Assembly (NCBI RefSeq): GCF_022369515.1
Contig: NZ_CP059724.1
Location: 3,100,001 to 3,164,000, forward strand
DNA length: 64,000 nt
Origin: Paenibacillus sp. 19GGS1-52
Lineage (GTDB): Bacteria; Bacillota; Bacilli; Paenibacillales; Paenibacillaceae
Direction of reading: 5' to 3'
The first letter of the stretch is position 1. Each line of letters opens with the position of its first letter. The notes under the pieces were generated by a model. It saw only the letters and a program-made list of their open reading frames with translations, was not told the DNA's origin and did no database searches. Shown here one piece after another: positions 52,495-61,188 of the stretch. Position numbers and translations under genes: made by a program.

Positions 52495-53601
52495 TTAGAA
52501 AATCCGTTGCTTCCAGCCGTTTAATTTGGCGACAGCTTCAACGTAATAGTAATCTCCATAAATGACTGACACATCAATGAAAGAGGTGCCGCTGCCTGTT
52601 GCATGCAGCAGTATAGCTTCATGCTCCGGCTGATCCCAGGTAGCATAATTCTCGGTCAGTGAACGCAGGATGCGCTCGGCTGCGCTTGCATACAGATTTT
52701 GTTCACCCAGAGGGACGATATCGGCAAGCTCAAGCAGTCCTGATGCGGCAATCGCGGCCGCCGAGCTGTCTCTGAACATCCGCTCATCATTATCCAGTCG
52801 GAAATCCCAATAAGGAACCTGATCCTCAGGCAGGGCAGAAATAAAATAATGGGCAATTCGCTTCGCCGTATTCAGGAAACGTACATCCCCTGTATGACGG
52901 TAGGTGTTGATGAAGCCGTATAAACCCCAAGCCGTTCCACGGCTCCATGACGATTCAGGAGAGTAGCCCTGGCCACCAAAGTTCTCAATGTAAGCTCCTG
53001 TTTCAGCATCGAAGGAGAGGATATGCTTGGTCGAGCCATCTTCGCGGATGCCATATTGCATGGTCGTTTCGGCATGACTAATTGCAATATGCTTATATCG
53101 TGGATCTCCTGTTACTTTGCTGGCCCAGAACAGCAGAGAGATATTCAGCATACAGTCGATGATGACCCAGCCGTATTTATCCTCATTCCAGGCCCGAATG
53201 AACTTCCCAACAGGATTATATCGGGCGGCAAGGAAGTTGGCAGCTTCAATTCCTCTGCGCAGGGCATCCTCGTCACCAGTGATGCTGTGCTTGATAACGG
53301 CGGTTGGGAGAAACTGAAAGCCTACATCGTGATGTAGCTCAACTGTGTGCTTAACAAACCATTCCTCTAAAGTTCCATCCCAGTGCCAAGCCGCCTTTTT
53401 GTAGGAATCCTTTCCGGTCATGTCATGCATAATCCAGAGGATACCCGGCCAAAAACCGGTTGTCCACCAGTCGGAGCCGATATCGTCAAATTTGCCGTCC
53501 TCACCAGCGAAATGGGGACATTTATCACCGATCTGCTCTATCATGCGTTCAACTTTTGTATCGAGCTTGTTCATAATTTCCTGCCAATAAGGTAAATTCA
53601 T
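52495..53601 (-). CDS. GH88 unsaturated glucuronyl hydrolase
   Basis: The 368-residue (alpha/alpha)6-barrel enzyme removes unsaturated uronic acid from the non-reducing end of oligosaccharides left by polysaccharide lyases. Features include DWWTTGFWPGILWIMHD, LHHDVGFQFLPTAV with the Asp equivalent to the first catalytic one, YGWVIIDCMLNISLLFWAS with the second catalytic Asp, ESSWSRGTAWGLYGF and SVIYGDYYYVEA. There is no signal peptide, so it acts in the cytoplasm. The ATG at 53601 follows TGGAGGC. It is divergent from the GH28 gene. Confidence 0.88.
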   Translation of the reverse strand: MNLPYWQEIMNKLDTKVERMIEQIGDKCPHFAGEDGKFDDIGSDWWTTGFWPGILWIMHDMTGKDSYKKAAWHWDGTLEEWFVKHTVELHHDVGFQFLPTAVIKHSITGDEDALRRGIEAANFLAARYNPVGKFIRAWNEDKYGWVIIDCMLNISLLFWASKVTGDPRYKHIAISHAETTMQYGIREDGSTKHILSFDAETGAYIENFGGQGYSPESSWSRGTAWGLYGFINTYRHTGDVRFLNTAKRIAHYFISALPEDQVPYWDFRLDNDERMFRDSSAAAIAASGLLELADIVPLGEQNLYASAAERILRSLTENYATWDQPEHEAILLHATGSGTSFIDVSVIYGDYYYVEAVAKLNGWKQRIF

Positions 53602-53742
53602 TTTTACTGCCTCCAGTGTTTTAGAATGTGTCATGAGTATAGCCCGCAAATGGCTGGGGAAGTTGTGATTTTATATTAGAAAATATTCAAATATTGTCAT
53701 GATGCTGATAATCACAATATAGGAACATTTCCGCATAACACA

Positions 53743-55305
53743 TTGAAACTTTATTCCATAGGGAAGCGATATAATGAGGACGAAAATACAGGAACCTTTA
53801 CCAAGCCATTGATCAGAAAGAAACATACTGTGCATTTATGCAGCCCGGGAGAGAATAGCCTTATGAGTTATTTACAAGTATATGATGCCCTCAAAGATAT
53901 ACCAGGGCGGGAGGATTTCAAGGTCAGGGTACGTCTGATCGGAAGGGAATGGCAGCCACTGTTTATCTATGAAGTAAAGGTAGACATGCATGAGGTCCGT
54001 CCAGCATCTATGGCTTCTTTTGATCTGGAGGGTGCTGCAGATGTGGAAGTCACTTGCCTCTACTCAGAAGTAACAAGCGTAAATATCGCTCCAGCCTCAC
54101 AGAGCATTGCCTACATACAGAGTGGGCAAACCATTAGCTTTCGTGTAAGCGGTCCGCAAAAGCTCTCGATTGAAATCAATGGAGATCTCTGCAGAAATCT
54201 CCATCTCTTCGCCAATCCACGGGAGGTGGAACCTCCGTTGCCGGGTGAGTCTAATGTAGTTCTAGTGAAACCGGGCATTCACCGCACAGCAGATTTATTG
54301 CGGCTGTTGAATACTCCTGCTGTTAGCACAGGCTTTAAACCAGAGGTGCTGTATTTCACTTCTGGCGCACACTATATAGAAGAAACAGTGCTGCCAATTC
54401 CATCGGGAACTACGGTTTATCTTGCGGGAGGTTCGACGCTGGTCGGCTCTTTGGTCTGCGAAGGAGTCCAAGATGTCTGCATCCGCGGGCGCGGAGTGAT
54501 TTATTTGGCTGCCTTTCACCGTTATTCAGCCTTTCGTGGCGTACGAATTATTTTCTCGCACAATGTTAGTGTAGAGGGGATTATGGTTATCGATCCGCCG
54601 CATTACAGCATTTTTATCGGGCAGTCGGAAGAGGTTGAGATTAACAATTTCAAATCGTTCAGCACACGGGGTTGGTCGGACGGCATTGATATCATGTCAA
54701 GTTCAGAGATTATAATCCGAGATGTCTTTATGCGCAATTCAGATGATTGCATCGCTATTTACGGCTCAAGGTGGGACTTCTATGGGGATAGCCGCAATAT
54801 TAGTGTGCGCGATTCCATTCTCTGGGCAGATGTGGCTCATCCGTTGATGATCGGCACACATGGCGACCATCAGCGCAGTGGGGATATCATTGAAAATATC
54901 ATATTTGAGAACATTGATATTCTGGAGCATCACGAGCCACAGGAGAATTATTGGGGAGCACTGGCAATCAACGCTGGTGACCGTAATACAGTGCGCAATG
55001 TGCTCTATAAGAATATCCGTGTGGAGCGAATCACGATGGGGCAGTTGTTCGATCTTCGCGTCATCCAGAACAAGGATTATAATCCGGAACCGGGTACAAG
55101 GATCGAGAATATTACCTTTCGTGATGTCCAGTTCAACGGGAACAACGTCAAGCCCTCAAGAATTTATGGATTTGACGAAGAAAGAGTCGTTAAGGGTATA
55201 ACCTTTATCAATCTGTTGCTCAACGGGGAGCTGCTGGCAGCGCCACGGTCTGAGTGGGTAAATATCAACTCTTACACAGAGGATATAAAGTTTGTTGTTG
55301 AATAA
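53743..55305 (+). CDS. GH28 family polygalacturonase-like glycosidase
   Basis: The ~520-residue protein has an N-terminal beta domain (about 1-165) and a right-handed beta-helix of the GH28/pectin-lyase-like type. Catalytic-type Asp clusters are TRGWSDGIDIM and RNSDDCIAIYG. The downstream GTHGDHQRSGD stands where GHG is found in classic members. The family hydrolyses galacturonans and related polymers. No signal peptide is visible. The start is uncertain: the TTG at 53743 has no convincing ribosome binding site and no ATG precedes the first domain. Divergent from the GH88 gene and probably coregulated. Confidence 0.78.
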   Translation: MKLYSIGKRYNEDENTGTFTKPLIRKKHTVHLCSPGENSLMSYLQVYDALKDIPGREDFKVRVRLIGREWQPLFIYEVKVDMHEVRPASMASFDLEGAADVEVTCLYSEVTSVNIAPASQSIAYIQSGQTISFRVSGPQKLSIEINGDLCRNLHLFANPREVEPPLPGESNVVLVKPGIHRTADLLRLLNTPAVSTGFKPEVLYFTSGAHYIEETVLPIPSGTTVYLAGGSTLVGSLVCEGVQDVCIRGRGVIYLAAFHRYSAFRGVRIIFSHNVSVEGIMVIDPPHYSIFIGQSEEVEINNFKSFSTRGWSDGIDIMSSSEIIIRDVFMRNSDDCIAIYGSRWDFYGDSRNISVRDSILWADVAHPLMIGTHGDHQRSGDIIENIIFENIDILEHHEPQENYWGALAINAGDRNTVRNVLYKNIRVERITMGQLFDLRVIQNKDYNPEPGTRIENITFRDVQFNGNNVKPSRIYGFDEERVVKGITFINLLLNGELLAAPRSEWVNINSYTEDIKFVVE

Positions 55306-55312
55306 TCGCTCG

Positions 55313-56167
55313 CTAATTACTTTTTCTATATTTAAGCGGAGTCGTCCCGAGCACTCTTTTGAATAATTGATTGAAGTAGGAAGCGTTTGGAAAACCAACA
55401 GCAATACCAATCCGCTCCACAGGCAGATCTGTCGTTCCCAATAGGCGGCAGGCTTGTTTGATTCGTCGTGCAGTCAGATAATCAACAAGCCGACCGCCTG
55501 TTTCCTGATGGAAAATCCGCGAGACATAGGACTTGGACAAATGAGTCTCCTCAGCCAGTTGCTCCAGATTAACCTCCTCGTGGTAATGCTCCTCGATCCA
55601 GCTCATGATTTTCTCGGAATAACGAAGGCTCCGCAGTTCACCTGAATGGAGTAAGGCTTGGTCTCCGGTGCCTATGCTGCTTAACAGCTGCAGAAGAAAC
55701 ACAGTGATGTTCTCCGAGTCTGCTTCTGTATTGCGGCTGCACTGCTCATAATTCTCGTATATCCACTCCACAATATCCCTGCGGTCCTGAAGATCGAATG
55801 CACCAAGTGTTTCTTTACCCTGCCATAATGCTGTGAATAGAGTTTTGCGCTTGGCAAAGCCTTGCAGGAGGTTCTCAGCTACATGGGGATCGATATAAAA
55901 GATAGAACGTTCAAAGGGGCAAGCGGGAGAGACATCCGAATAAATCCGGTGCAACTGATAAGGCTGGAAAAAAAACAGCATACCCGCGCGGATATCATAC
56001 ATTTGTTGATTAACGACCACATTTCCCTGTCCAGCATGCACATACATAATTTCACAGCACTGATGCCAGTGATAATAGCCCTTGTAATAGTCGTCCGTAA
56101 ATATTCTATAATTCCATATTAAGCTCTGCGAGTCTTCGAATAAGACAGGTTCAAATAGCTGCTTCAT
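55313..56167 (-). CDS. AraC-family transcriptional regulator
   Basis: The 284-residue protein has an N-terminal cupin sensor domain (YYKGYYHWHQCCEIMYVHAGQG and RAGMLFFFQPYQLHRI) and a C-terminal AraC DNA-binding domain (LEQLAEETHLSKSYVSRIFHQ, then VERIGIAVGFPNASYFNQLFKR). It ends 7 bases past the stop of the GH28 gene in convergent orientation. It is divergent from the GH43 gene, which it is likely to control, possibly with arabinose or xylose as effector. The ATG at 56167 follows GGAGGAG; an open frame extends upstream. Confidence 0.9.
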   Translation of the reverse strand: MKQLFEPVLFEDSQSLIWNYRIFTDDYYKGYYHWHQCCEIMYVHAGQGNVVVNQQMYDIRAGMLFFFQPYQLHRIYSDVSPACPFERSIFYIDPHVAENLLQGFAKRKTLFTALWQGKETLGAFDLQDRRDIVEWIYENYEQCSRNTEADSENITVFLLQLLSSIGTGDQALLHSGELRSLRYSEKIMSWIEEHYHEEVNLEQLAEETHLSKSYVSRIFHQETGGRLVDYLTARRIKQACRLLGTTDLPVERIGIAVGFPNASYFNQLFKRVLGTTPLKYRKSN

Positions 56168-56294
56168 AGCTCCTCCATCATGACAAGATATCAACATTTT
56201 ATTATATCCTAGCATAACTTTGATCTCGATGTAAGCGATACAATGAAATCAAAAATAATCTATGGTTTATCTAATCGTCCAGGAGGGATTTATC
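56168..56294. promoter_or_regulatory. Divergent promoter region between AraC and GH43 genes
   Basis: The interval holds ATGTAAGCGATACA at about 56229, a partial cre-like element with one mismatch to the CcpA consensus. No clear AraC half-sites could be assigned. Confidence 0.35.
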
Positions 56295-57884
56295 ATGACT
56301 CAAATGATTGTTAATCCGGTGTTGGCCGGCTGTCACCCCGATCCGTCTTTTATACGCGTAGGTGATGATTATTATATTGCTACATCTACCTTTGAATGGT
56401 TTCCAGGTGTAGAAATTCATCATTCCCGAGATTTGGTTCATTGGCATTCCCTTTCACGCGTGCTCACCGAGTCTGCGCAGGTGGATCTGCGAGGCAACGG
56501 CAGCTCAGGTTCGATTTGGGCGCCAGCGCTATCCTTTGATCATGGCGTTTATTATTTACTGTTTACTGACGTGAAATCTCGGAAAAGTGTGTACAAGGAT
56601 TTACGTAACTATTTGATTACGGCGACTGACATTATGGGGCCTTGGAGTGCACCTGTAAGGCTGAATGGCAGCGGATTTGATCCATTTCTCTTCCATGATA
56701 ACGACGGTACAAAATGGCTGCTGAACATGCGCTGGGATTTCCGCAAGAATCATAGCAACTTCTCAGGTATTATTATGCAGGAATACGATCTGGAGGCAGG
56801 TGAACTGACCGGACCTATTCATGAGATTTACAAAGGAACGCCAATAGGCGTAACGGAAGGCCCGCAAATGTACAAGCGCAACGGCTATTACTATTTGCTG
56901 GCAGCTGAAGGTGGTACCGGAGTGAATCACATGGTTACATTGGCGAGAAGCCGCAACCTGACCGGACCTTATGAAACGGACCCTAATTATCCTATTATGA
57001 CAACGGCCCATGATCTGACCTTCCCCTTTCAGCAGGCAGGTCACGGTTCACTCGTGGAGACGCAGTCCGGTGAATGGTACATGGCTCATTTATGCACACG
57101 TCCGATTCCAGGGACTGCAACAATGAATCCGCTAGGGCGAGAGACCGCGATTCAACGCTGCGAATGGACGGAAGACGGCTGGCTGCGTCTGGCACATGGC
57201 GGAAAACTGCCTGCGCTAAAGACGCAGGCACCGGATCTGCCGGAGTATCCTTTTCCTGCGCTGCCCGATCGAGATGATTTTGATGCTGCGGAGCTGGGTT
57301 TTCCGTATCAGAGCTTGCGGGTTCCCTTTGCCGAATCGTGGGTAAGCCTGAGCGAGCGCCCGGGATTTTTGCGTCTTAGAGGAAGAGACTCACTGGCATC
57401 GTTGTTTGATCAGAGTCTGGTAGGCAGGCCGATTCAGCATTTTGAATGCTCCATATCCACCTGTCTGGAATTCATACCGGATAATTTCCTGCAAATGGCG
57501 GGGTTGGTGCTCTATTACGATGATAGCGACTATTATTATTTGCGTGTGACGGCTGATGAAATCAGAGGGATAAGTCTGGGGGTCGTACTGTGCAAGGGCG
57601 GCAAATATGATGAGATTTCCTCGATGCAAATTTCAGTCATAGATTGGGATCGATACTATTTACGAGCGGAGATTTCCGGTCGTGAGCTTATATTCTACGC
57701 TTCCCCGGACGGAGAACAGTGGACGGCTGTCTGCACACCGCTTGACTTCGGCACTCTTTCGGATGAATACGGCGGGAAGTTGGGTTTTACCGGCTCGTAT
57801 GCCGGTATTTGTGCCCAAGATATGGATCAACAGGCGAAGCCGGCTTATTTTGATTATTTCGAATATAAGGCGCTTAATTCTTGA
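56295..57884 (+). CDS. xynB: GH43 beta-xylosidase/alpha-L-arabinofuranosidase
   Basis: The 529-residue cytoplasmic enzyme has a five-bladed GH43 domain with CHPDPSFIRVGDDYYIATSTFEWFPG (catalytic base Asp), GFDPFLFHDNDGTKWL (pKa-modulating Asp) and GVTEGPQMYKRNGYYYL (acid Glu). The C-terminal beta-sandwich (from about 330) is typical of the GH43_11 xylosidases. Without a signal peptide it would act on imported xylo-oligosaccharides, after alpha-glucuronidase removes side groups. AGGAGGG precedes the ATG. It is divergent from an AraC regulator. Confidence 0.92.
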   Translation: MTQMIVNPVLAGCHPDPSFIRVGDDYYIATSTFEWFPGVEIHHSRDLVHWHSLSRVLTESAQVDLRGNGSSGSIWAPALSFDHGVYYLLFTDVKSRKSVYKDLRNYLITATDIMGPWSAPVRLNGSGFDPFLFHDNDGTKWLLNMRWDFRKNHSNFSGIIMQEYDLEAGELTGPIHEIYKGTPIGVTEGPQMYKRNGYYYLLAAEGGTGVNHMVTLARSRNLTGPYETDPNYPIMTTAHDLTFPFQQAGHGSLVETQSGEWYMAHLCTRPIPGTATMNPLGRETAIQRCEWTEDGWLRLAHGGKLPALKTQAPDLPEYPFPALPDRDDFDAAELGFPYQSLRVPFAESWVSLSERPGFLRLRGRDSLASLFDQSLVGRPIQHFECSISTCLEFIPDNFLQMAGLVLYYDDSDYYYLRVTADEIRGISLGVVLCKGGKYDEISSMQISVIDWDRYYLRAEISGRELIFYASPDGEQWTAVCTPLDFGTLSDEYGGKLGFTGSYAGICAQDMDQQAKPAYFDYFEYKALNS

Positions 57885-57927
57885 AAGAGAATTACTGGAG
57901 ATGAAGCGTATAATGCTGTAATTAAGG

Positions 57928-58377
57928 CTATGGAGTAGCAATAAAGCCTGTTTTCACACCCATTTGGAAACCTGCGTTTTCATAGAATCTCAAGGTTCCT
58001 TCTTCTTTTGAACTTGTCAGCAGCATTACTTTGTAGCAATTATGTTCCCAAGCAATATCTAGAGATTTTCTTAGCAGTTTGGTTCCATACCCTTTTCTTT
58101 GGAAATCAGGATGAGTTACGACATTTTCTATTATTCCGAACGGACGGGCGTTTCTGGTTAGATTTGGAATGAGGGTTAACACACAAGTGGCCACCAATCG
58201 ACCCTCTACATCGACTACTAAGTAGTGCATGTTCTTGTTATTGTATATTTGCTCCCACAGTGAATTTATCTCCAATAGATTAAGTTCAGGATCTTCTTCA
58301 TGTAAGTATTTATATAAATCCAGTAGTTTATGTACTTCATCTTGTTTGATAGCTCTAATTACAGCTTTATTATTCAA
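57928..58377 (-). CDS. GNAT-family N-acetyltransferase
   Basis: The 149-residue protein has the GNAT fold: VRAIKQDEVHKLLDLYKYL-like beta1-alpha1 region at the start, VATCVLTLIPNLTRN, IENVVTHPDFQRKGYGTKLLRKSLDIA (acetyl-CoA Q/RxxGxG loop, RKGYG) and a C-terminal FYENAGFQMG. It acetylates an unknown amine or protein. It stands alone and converges on the GH43 gene. Confidence 0.88.
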   Translation of the reverse strand: MNNKAVIRAIKQDEVHKLLDLYKYLHEEDPELNLLEINSLWEQIYNNKNMHYLVVDVEGRLVATCVLTLIPNLTRNARPFGIIENVVTHPDFQRKGYGTKLLRKSLDIAWEHNCYKVMLLTSSKEEGTLRFYENAGFQMGVKTGFIATP

Positions 58378-58828
58378 CGTTAGTTCACCCCTTATTTTTC
58401 TTGTATTATATACTCACTTGGTAGCATATGGAAATGTTGATTTAGCCGAACAATAAAGCTCCACAAGCGCGGTACAAAAGCTTGTGGGGCTTTATTGTGC
58501 CATGCAGTTTGTAGGCCAGATATTGATGTGGGTGAAATAGTTGTTCGTCCCACTGCGCAGGGGTAGTAACAACCCTTTTATGAACTTAGTCTAATGAAGA
58601 CAGTAAACTATTAAACCAGCGACAGACAAGGACTCTACTTTTGCGTCCTAGTCTGTCGCTGGTTTATTTGAGATAGAGAACTCGGAAAACATTGTGAAAA
58701 TAAGAACTTTCGTAAATGTCGAAATGAGGTTGACGAATGAAAGTTACAGACGTATGATGAGTGTTATAAAGTTTGCGAGTAATAAATTGTAAGCTAATAA
58801 ATATTTCTTAACAACGGGAGGAATGAAA
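58378..58828. other. Gene-free interval with two inverted repeats
   Basis: AATAAAGCTCCACAAGC (58452-58468) pairs with GCTTGTGGGGCTTTATT (58480-58496, one mismatch) like a terminator. TAAACCAGCGACAGAC (58612-58627) pairs perfectly with GTCTGTCGCTGGTTTA (58651-58666), with an inner AGGAC/GTCCT arm. No gene lies between them. The end of the interval carries the zwf promoter. Confidence 0.7.
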
Positions 58829-60361
58829 GTGGAATCATCAACTTTTGTGCTGTTTGGCGCTACCGGAGATTTGGCGAAACGAAAAATATATCCGGCTTTG
58901 TATAATCTGTACGTTGATCAAAAAATTTCCACTCCCTTCTCGGTAATCGGTCTCGGCAGACGTGAGATTTCAAAAGATGCTTTTCAGGCTCAAGTGCTGA
59001 ATTCTTTGCAGACCTTTTCTAGACGGCCAACAGATGATTCCGCAGAATTGCAGGAATTTCTACAGGCCTTTGAATATAGCGTGCTTGATGTAGGGCGACC
59101 AGAGGATTATAAGAAGTTGTTACAGCATGTTCGTCAGCGGGAACAACAGCTTCATTTACAGGAGAATAGAATGTTCTACTTATCCGTTGGTCCTGAATAT
59201 TTTGAAGAAATTGCCTCCAATATCAATTCAAGCGGACTCGGTTCGACCAAGGGCTGGAAACGCCTGATTATCGAGAAGCCCTTTGGAACAGATTTGAAAT
59301 CGGCAAGGGTGTTGAATGAGAGCCTGAGCGCTACTTTTAAGGAAGAAGAGATCTTCCGGATTGATCATTTCCTGGGGAAACCGATGGTGCAGAATCTTGA
59401 AGTACTGAAGTATTCGAACCCCGTGCTCCGAGCTTTGTGGAAAAACCGCTATATTGCCAACGTCCAGATTACAGCCAGTGAGACGGTTGGAGTTGAAGAA
59501 CGGGCCGGTTATTATGATAAGGCAGGCGCGCTGCGCGACATGTTCCAGAATCATATGCTACAGCTGTTAATGATGATTGCCATGCAGCTTCCCAAGGGAA
59601 GTACACCAGAGGAGATCCGCAGCAAAAAGAGACATGTGATGGAGTCTGTGCGGCCTTTGCTGAAAGAAGATTTGGCACAGCATGTAGTTCGTGGACAATA
59701 TACCGCTGGTGAAATTCAAGGCAAACCGGTTGTTGGTTATACGGAAGAACCCAATATTGCGCCTACCTCGCAGATTGAGACTTTTATTGCGGCCCGATTA
59801 TGGATTGAAGATCCGTTGTGGAGCGAAGTACCTTTTTACATTCGTACCGGCAAACGCATGAAAGAGAAATCTACACGGATTGTCATTGAATTCAAAGAGC
59901 CTTTTAATGACTACCATAATTTAAATAGAAGCACGCAGGACCCCAATCTACTGATCATTGATATTGGACCTGACGAAGCGCTTACCTTGCAGCTCAATAC
60001 CAAAGATCCTCTGCGGCATGGTGAACTGGAGCCTGTTCCGATTAAATATCAATCGGGCAACGCGGATATGCCTGAGGCTTACGAGAACCTGATTTATGAT
60101 GCGCTGCGTGGGGACGCGACCTTTTTCGCACATTGGCGAGAAGTGGAATTGTCCTGGCAGTGGGTTCAGCCGATTATTGATGCCATTGAAGCAGGGGATT
60201 TACCGCTACACCCTTATTCTTCCGGCACTTATGGTCCGGATGCAGCGATGGAGCTGCTGGGGAGTGATCGCTGGTGGCAGGACGCCGTTTCCGATGCGGT
60301 GGAGGATAATATAATCCCATTACCAGCAAAAGAACAACAATCTATACGGCCAGGGGCTTAA
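58829..60361 (+). CDS. zwf: Glucose-6-phosphate 1-dehydrogenase
   Basis: The ~510-residue cytosolic enzyme oxidises glucose 6-phosphate to 6-phosphogluconolactone with NADP+, opening the oxidative pentose phosphate path. VLFGATGDLAKRKIYPALYNL is the NADP site, RLIIEKPFGTDLKSA and EIFRIDHFLGKPMVQNLEVL hold the substrate-binding and catalytic residues. The GTG at 58829 is preferred: GGGAGGA is six bases upstream, whereas the ATG at 58823 lies directly on that site. A terminator overlaps its stop codon. It has no cotranscribed pgl. Confidence 0.93.
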   Translation: MESSTFVLFGATGDLAKRKIYPALYNLYVDQKISTPFSVIGLGRREISKDAFQAQVLNSLQTFSRRPTDDSAELQEFLQAFEYSVLDVGRPEDYKKLLQHVRQREQQLHLQENRMFYLSVGPEYFEEIASNINSSGLGSTKGWKRLIIEKPFGTDLKSARVLNESLSATFKEEEIFRIDHFLGKPMVQNLEVLKYSNPVLRALWKNRYIANVQITASETVGVEERAGYYDKAGALRDMFQNHMLQLLMMIAMQLPKGSTPEEIRSKKRHVMESVRPLLKEDLAQHVVRGQYTAGEIQGKPVVGYTEEPNIAPTSQIETFIAARLWIEDPLWSEVPFYIRTGKRMKEKSTRIVIEFKEPFNDYHNLNRSTQDPNLLIIDIGPDEALTLQLNTKDPLRHGELEPVPIKYQSGNADMPEAYENLIYDALRGDATFFAHWREVELSWQWVQPIIDAIEAGDLPLHPYSSGTYGPDAAMELLGSDRWWQDAVSDAVEDNIIPLPAKEQQSIRPGA

Positions 60362-60380
60362 GCCCTTGGCTTTTTTTTAT
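60349..60380 (+). terminator. Terminator overlapping the zwf stop
   Basis: GCCAGGGGCT pairs with AGCCCTTGGC (one G-U) and is followed by eight T; the TAA stop falls in the loop. Confidence 0.75.
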
Positions 60381-60504
60381 ATAAATTATCCACCTGCACT
60401 TCTAGCTGTACGAATGTAATATTCCGTTCACCCTTAGTTCAAAATAGTAGGGTAGAATGGAGTGATAACATGGGCGAACAATAGAAGCATGAGGTGAAAT
60501 TGGA

Positions 60505-61188
60505 ATGACGGCAATTATGGTGGTGGATGATGAGGCGCATATCCGCGAGCTGGTAAAGCTTTTTCTGGAAGATGAAGGTATGGAGATTATAGAGCAAAGC
60601 AATGGTGCAGCAGCCTGGGAATATTATGAGAACAATGCAGTGGATTTGATCATTATCGATATTATGATGCCCGGAATGGATGGCTGGGAGCTGTGCAGGA
60701 GACTGAGGGAGGCAGGGGATAAGCCCATTCTGATGATTACGGCAAAAGGTGAGCCGGCGGATAAGATTAAAGGCTTTCGCCTAGGCACGGATGATTATCT
60801 CGTAAAGCCCTTTGATCCGATGGAAATGGTCATGCGGGTGAAAGCTCTGCTCAAACGTTACGGCATATCGACCTCGCATACGATCAGACTAGGTGGAGTT
60901 ATTTTGGATAAGAAAAGCTATCAGGTACATTTTGCAGACTCCAGCGAATCCGTGGTCATCCCACTAAAGGAGTTCGAGCTGCTCTGCCAGCTGGCTAGCA
61001 ATCCGGGCCAGATTTTTACCCGGGACATGCTGATTCGCCAAATCTGGGGCTACGAATATGATGGCGATGAGCGGACTGTAGATACACATATCAAACGGCT
61101 GCGGGAACGGTTCCAGAAATATACTGCGGATTTCAGAATTGTTACACTGAGAGGAATGGGCTACCGGCTAGAGGTGCTTCATGATTAA
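60505..61188 (+). CDS. OmpR/PhoB-family response regulator
   Basis: The 227-residue protein has a receiver domain (MVVDDEAHIRELVKLFLEDE; Asp in LIIIDIMMPGMDGWE; Lys in DYLVKPFDP) and a winged helix (IPLKEFELLCQLASNPGQIFTRDML, then DERTVDTHIKRLRERF). It is a close paralogue of the regulator at 31926. The stop overlaps the following kinase start by eight bases (ATGATTAA). It probably controls the downstream RND efflux gene. The ATG follows GAGGTG. Confidence 0.92.
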   Translation: MTAIMVVDDEAHIRELVKLFLEDEGMEIIEQSNGAAAWEYYENNAVDLIIIDIMMPGMDGWELCRRLREAGDKPILMITAKGEPADKIKGFRLGTDDYLVKPFDPMEMVMRVKALLKRYGISTSHTIRLGGVILDKKSYQVHFADSSESVVIPLKEFELLCQLASNPGQIFTRDMLIRQIWGYEYDGDERTVDTHIKRLRERFQKYTADFRIVTLRGMGYRLEVLHD

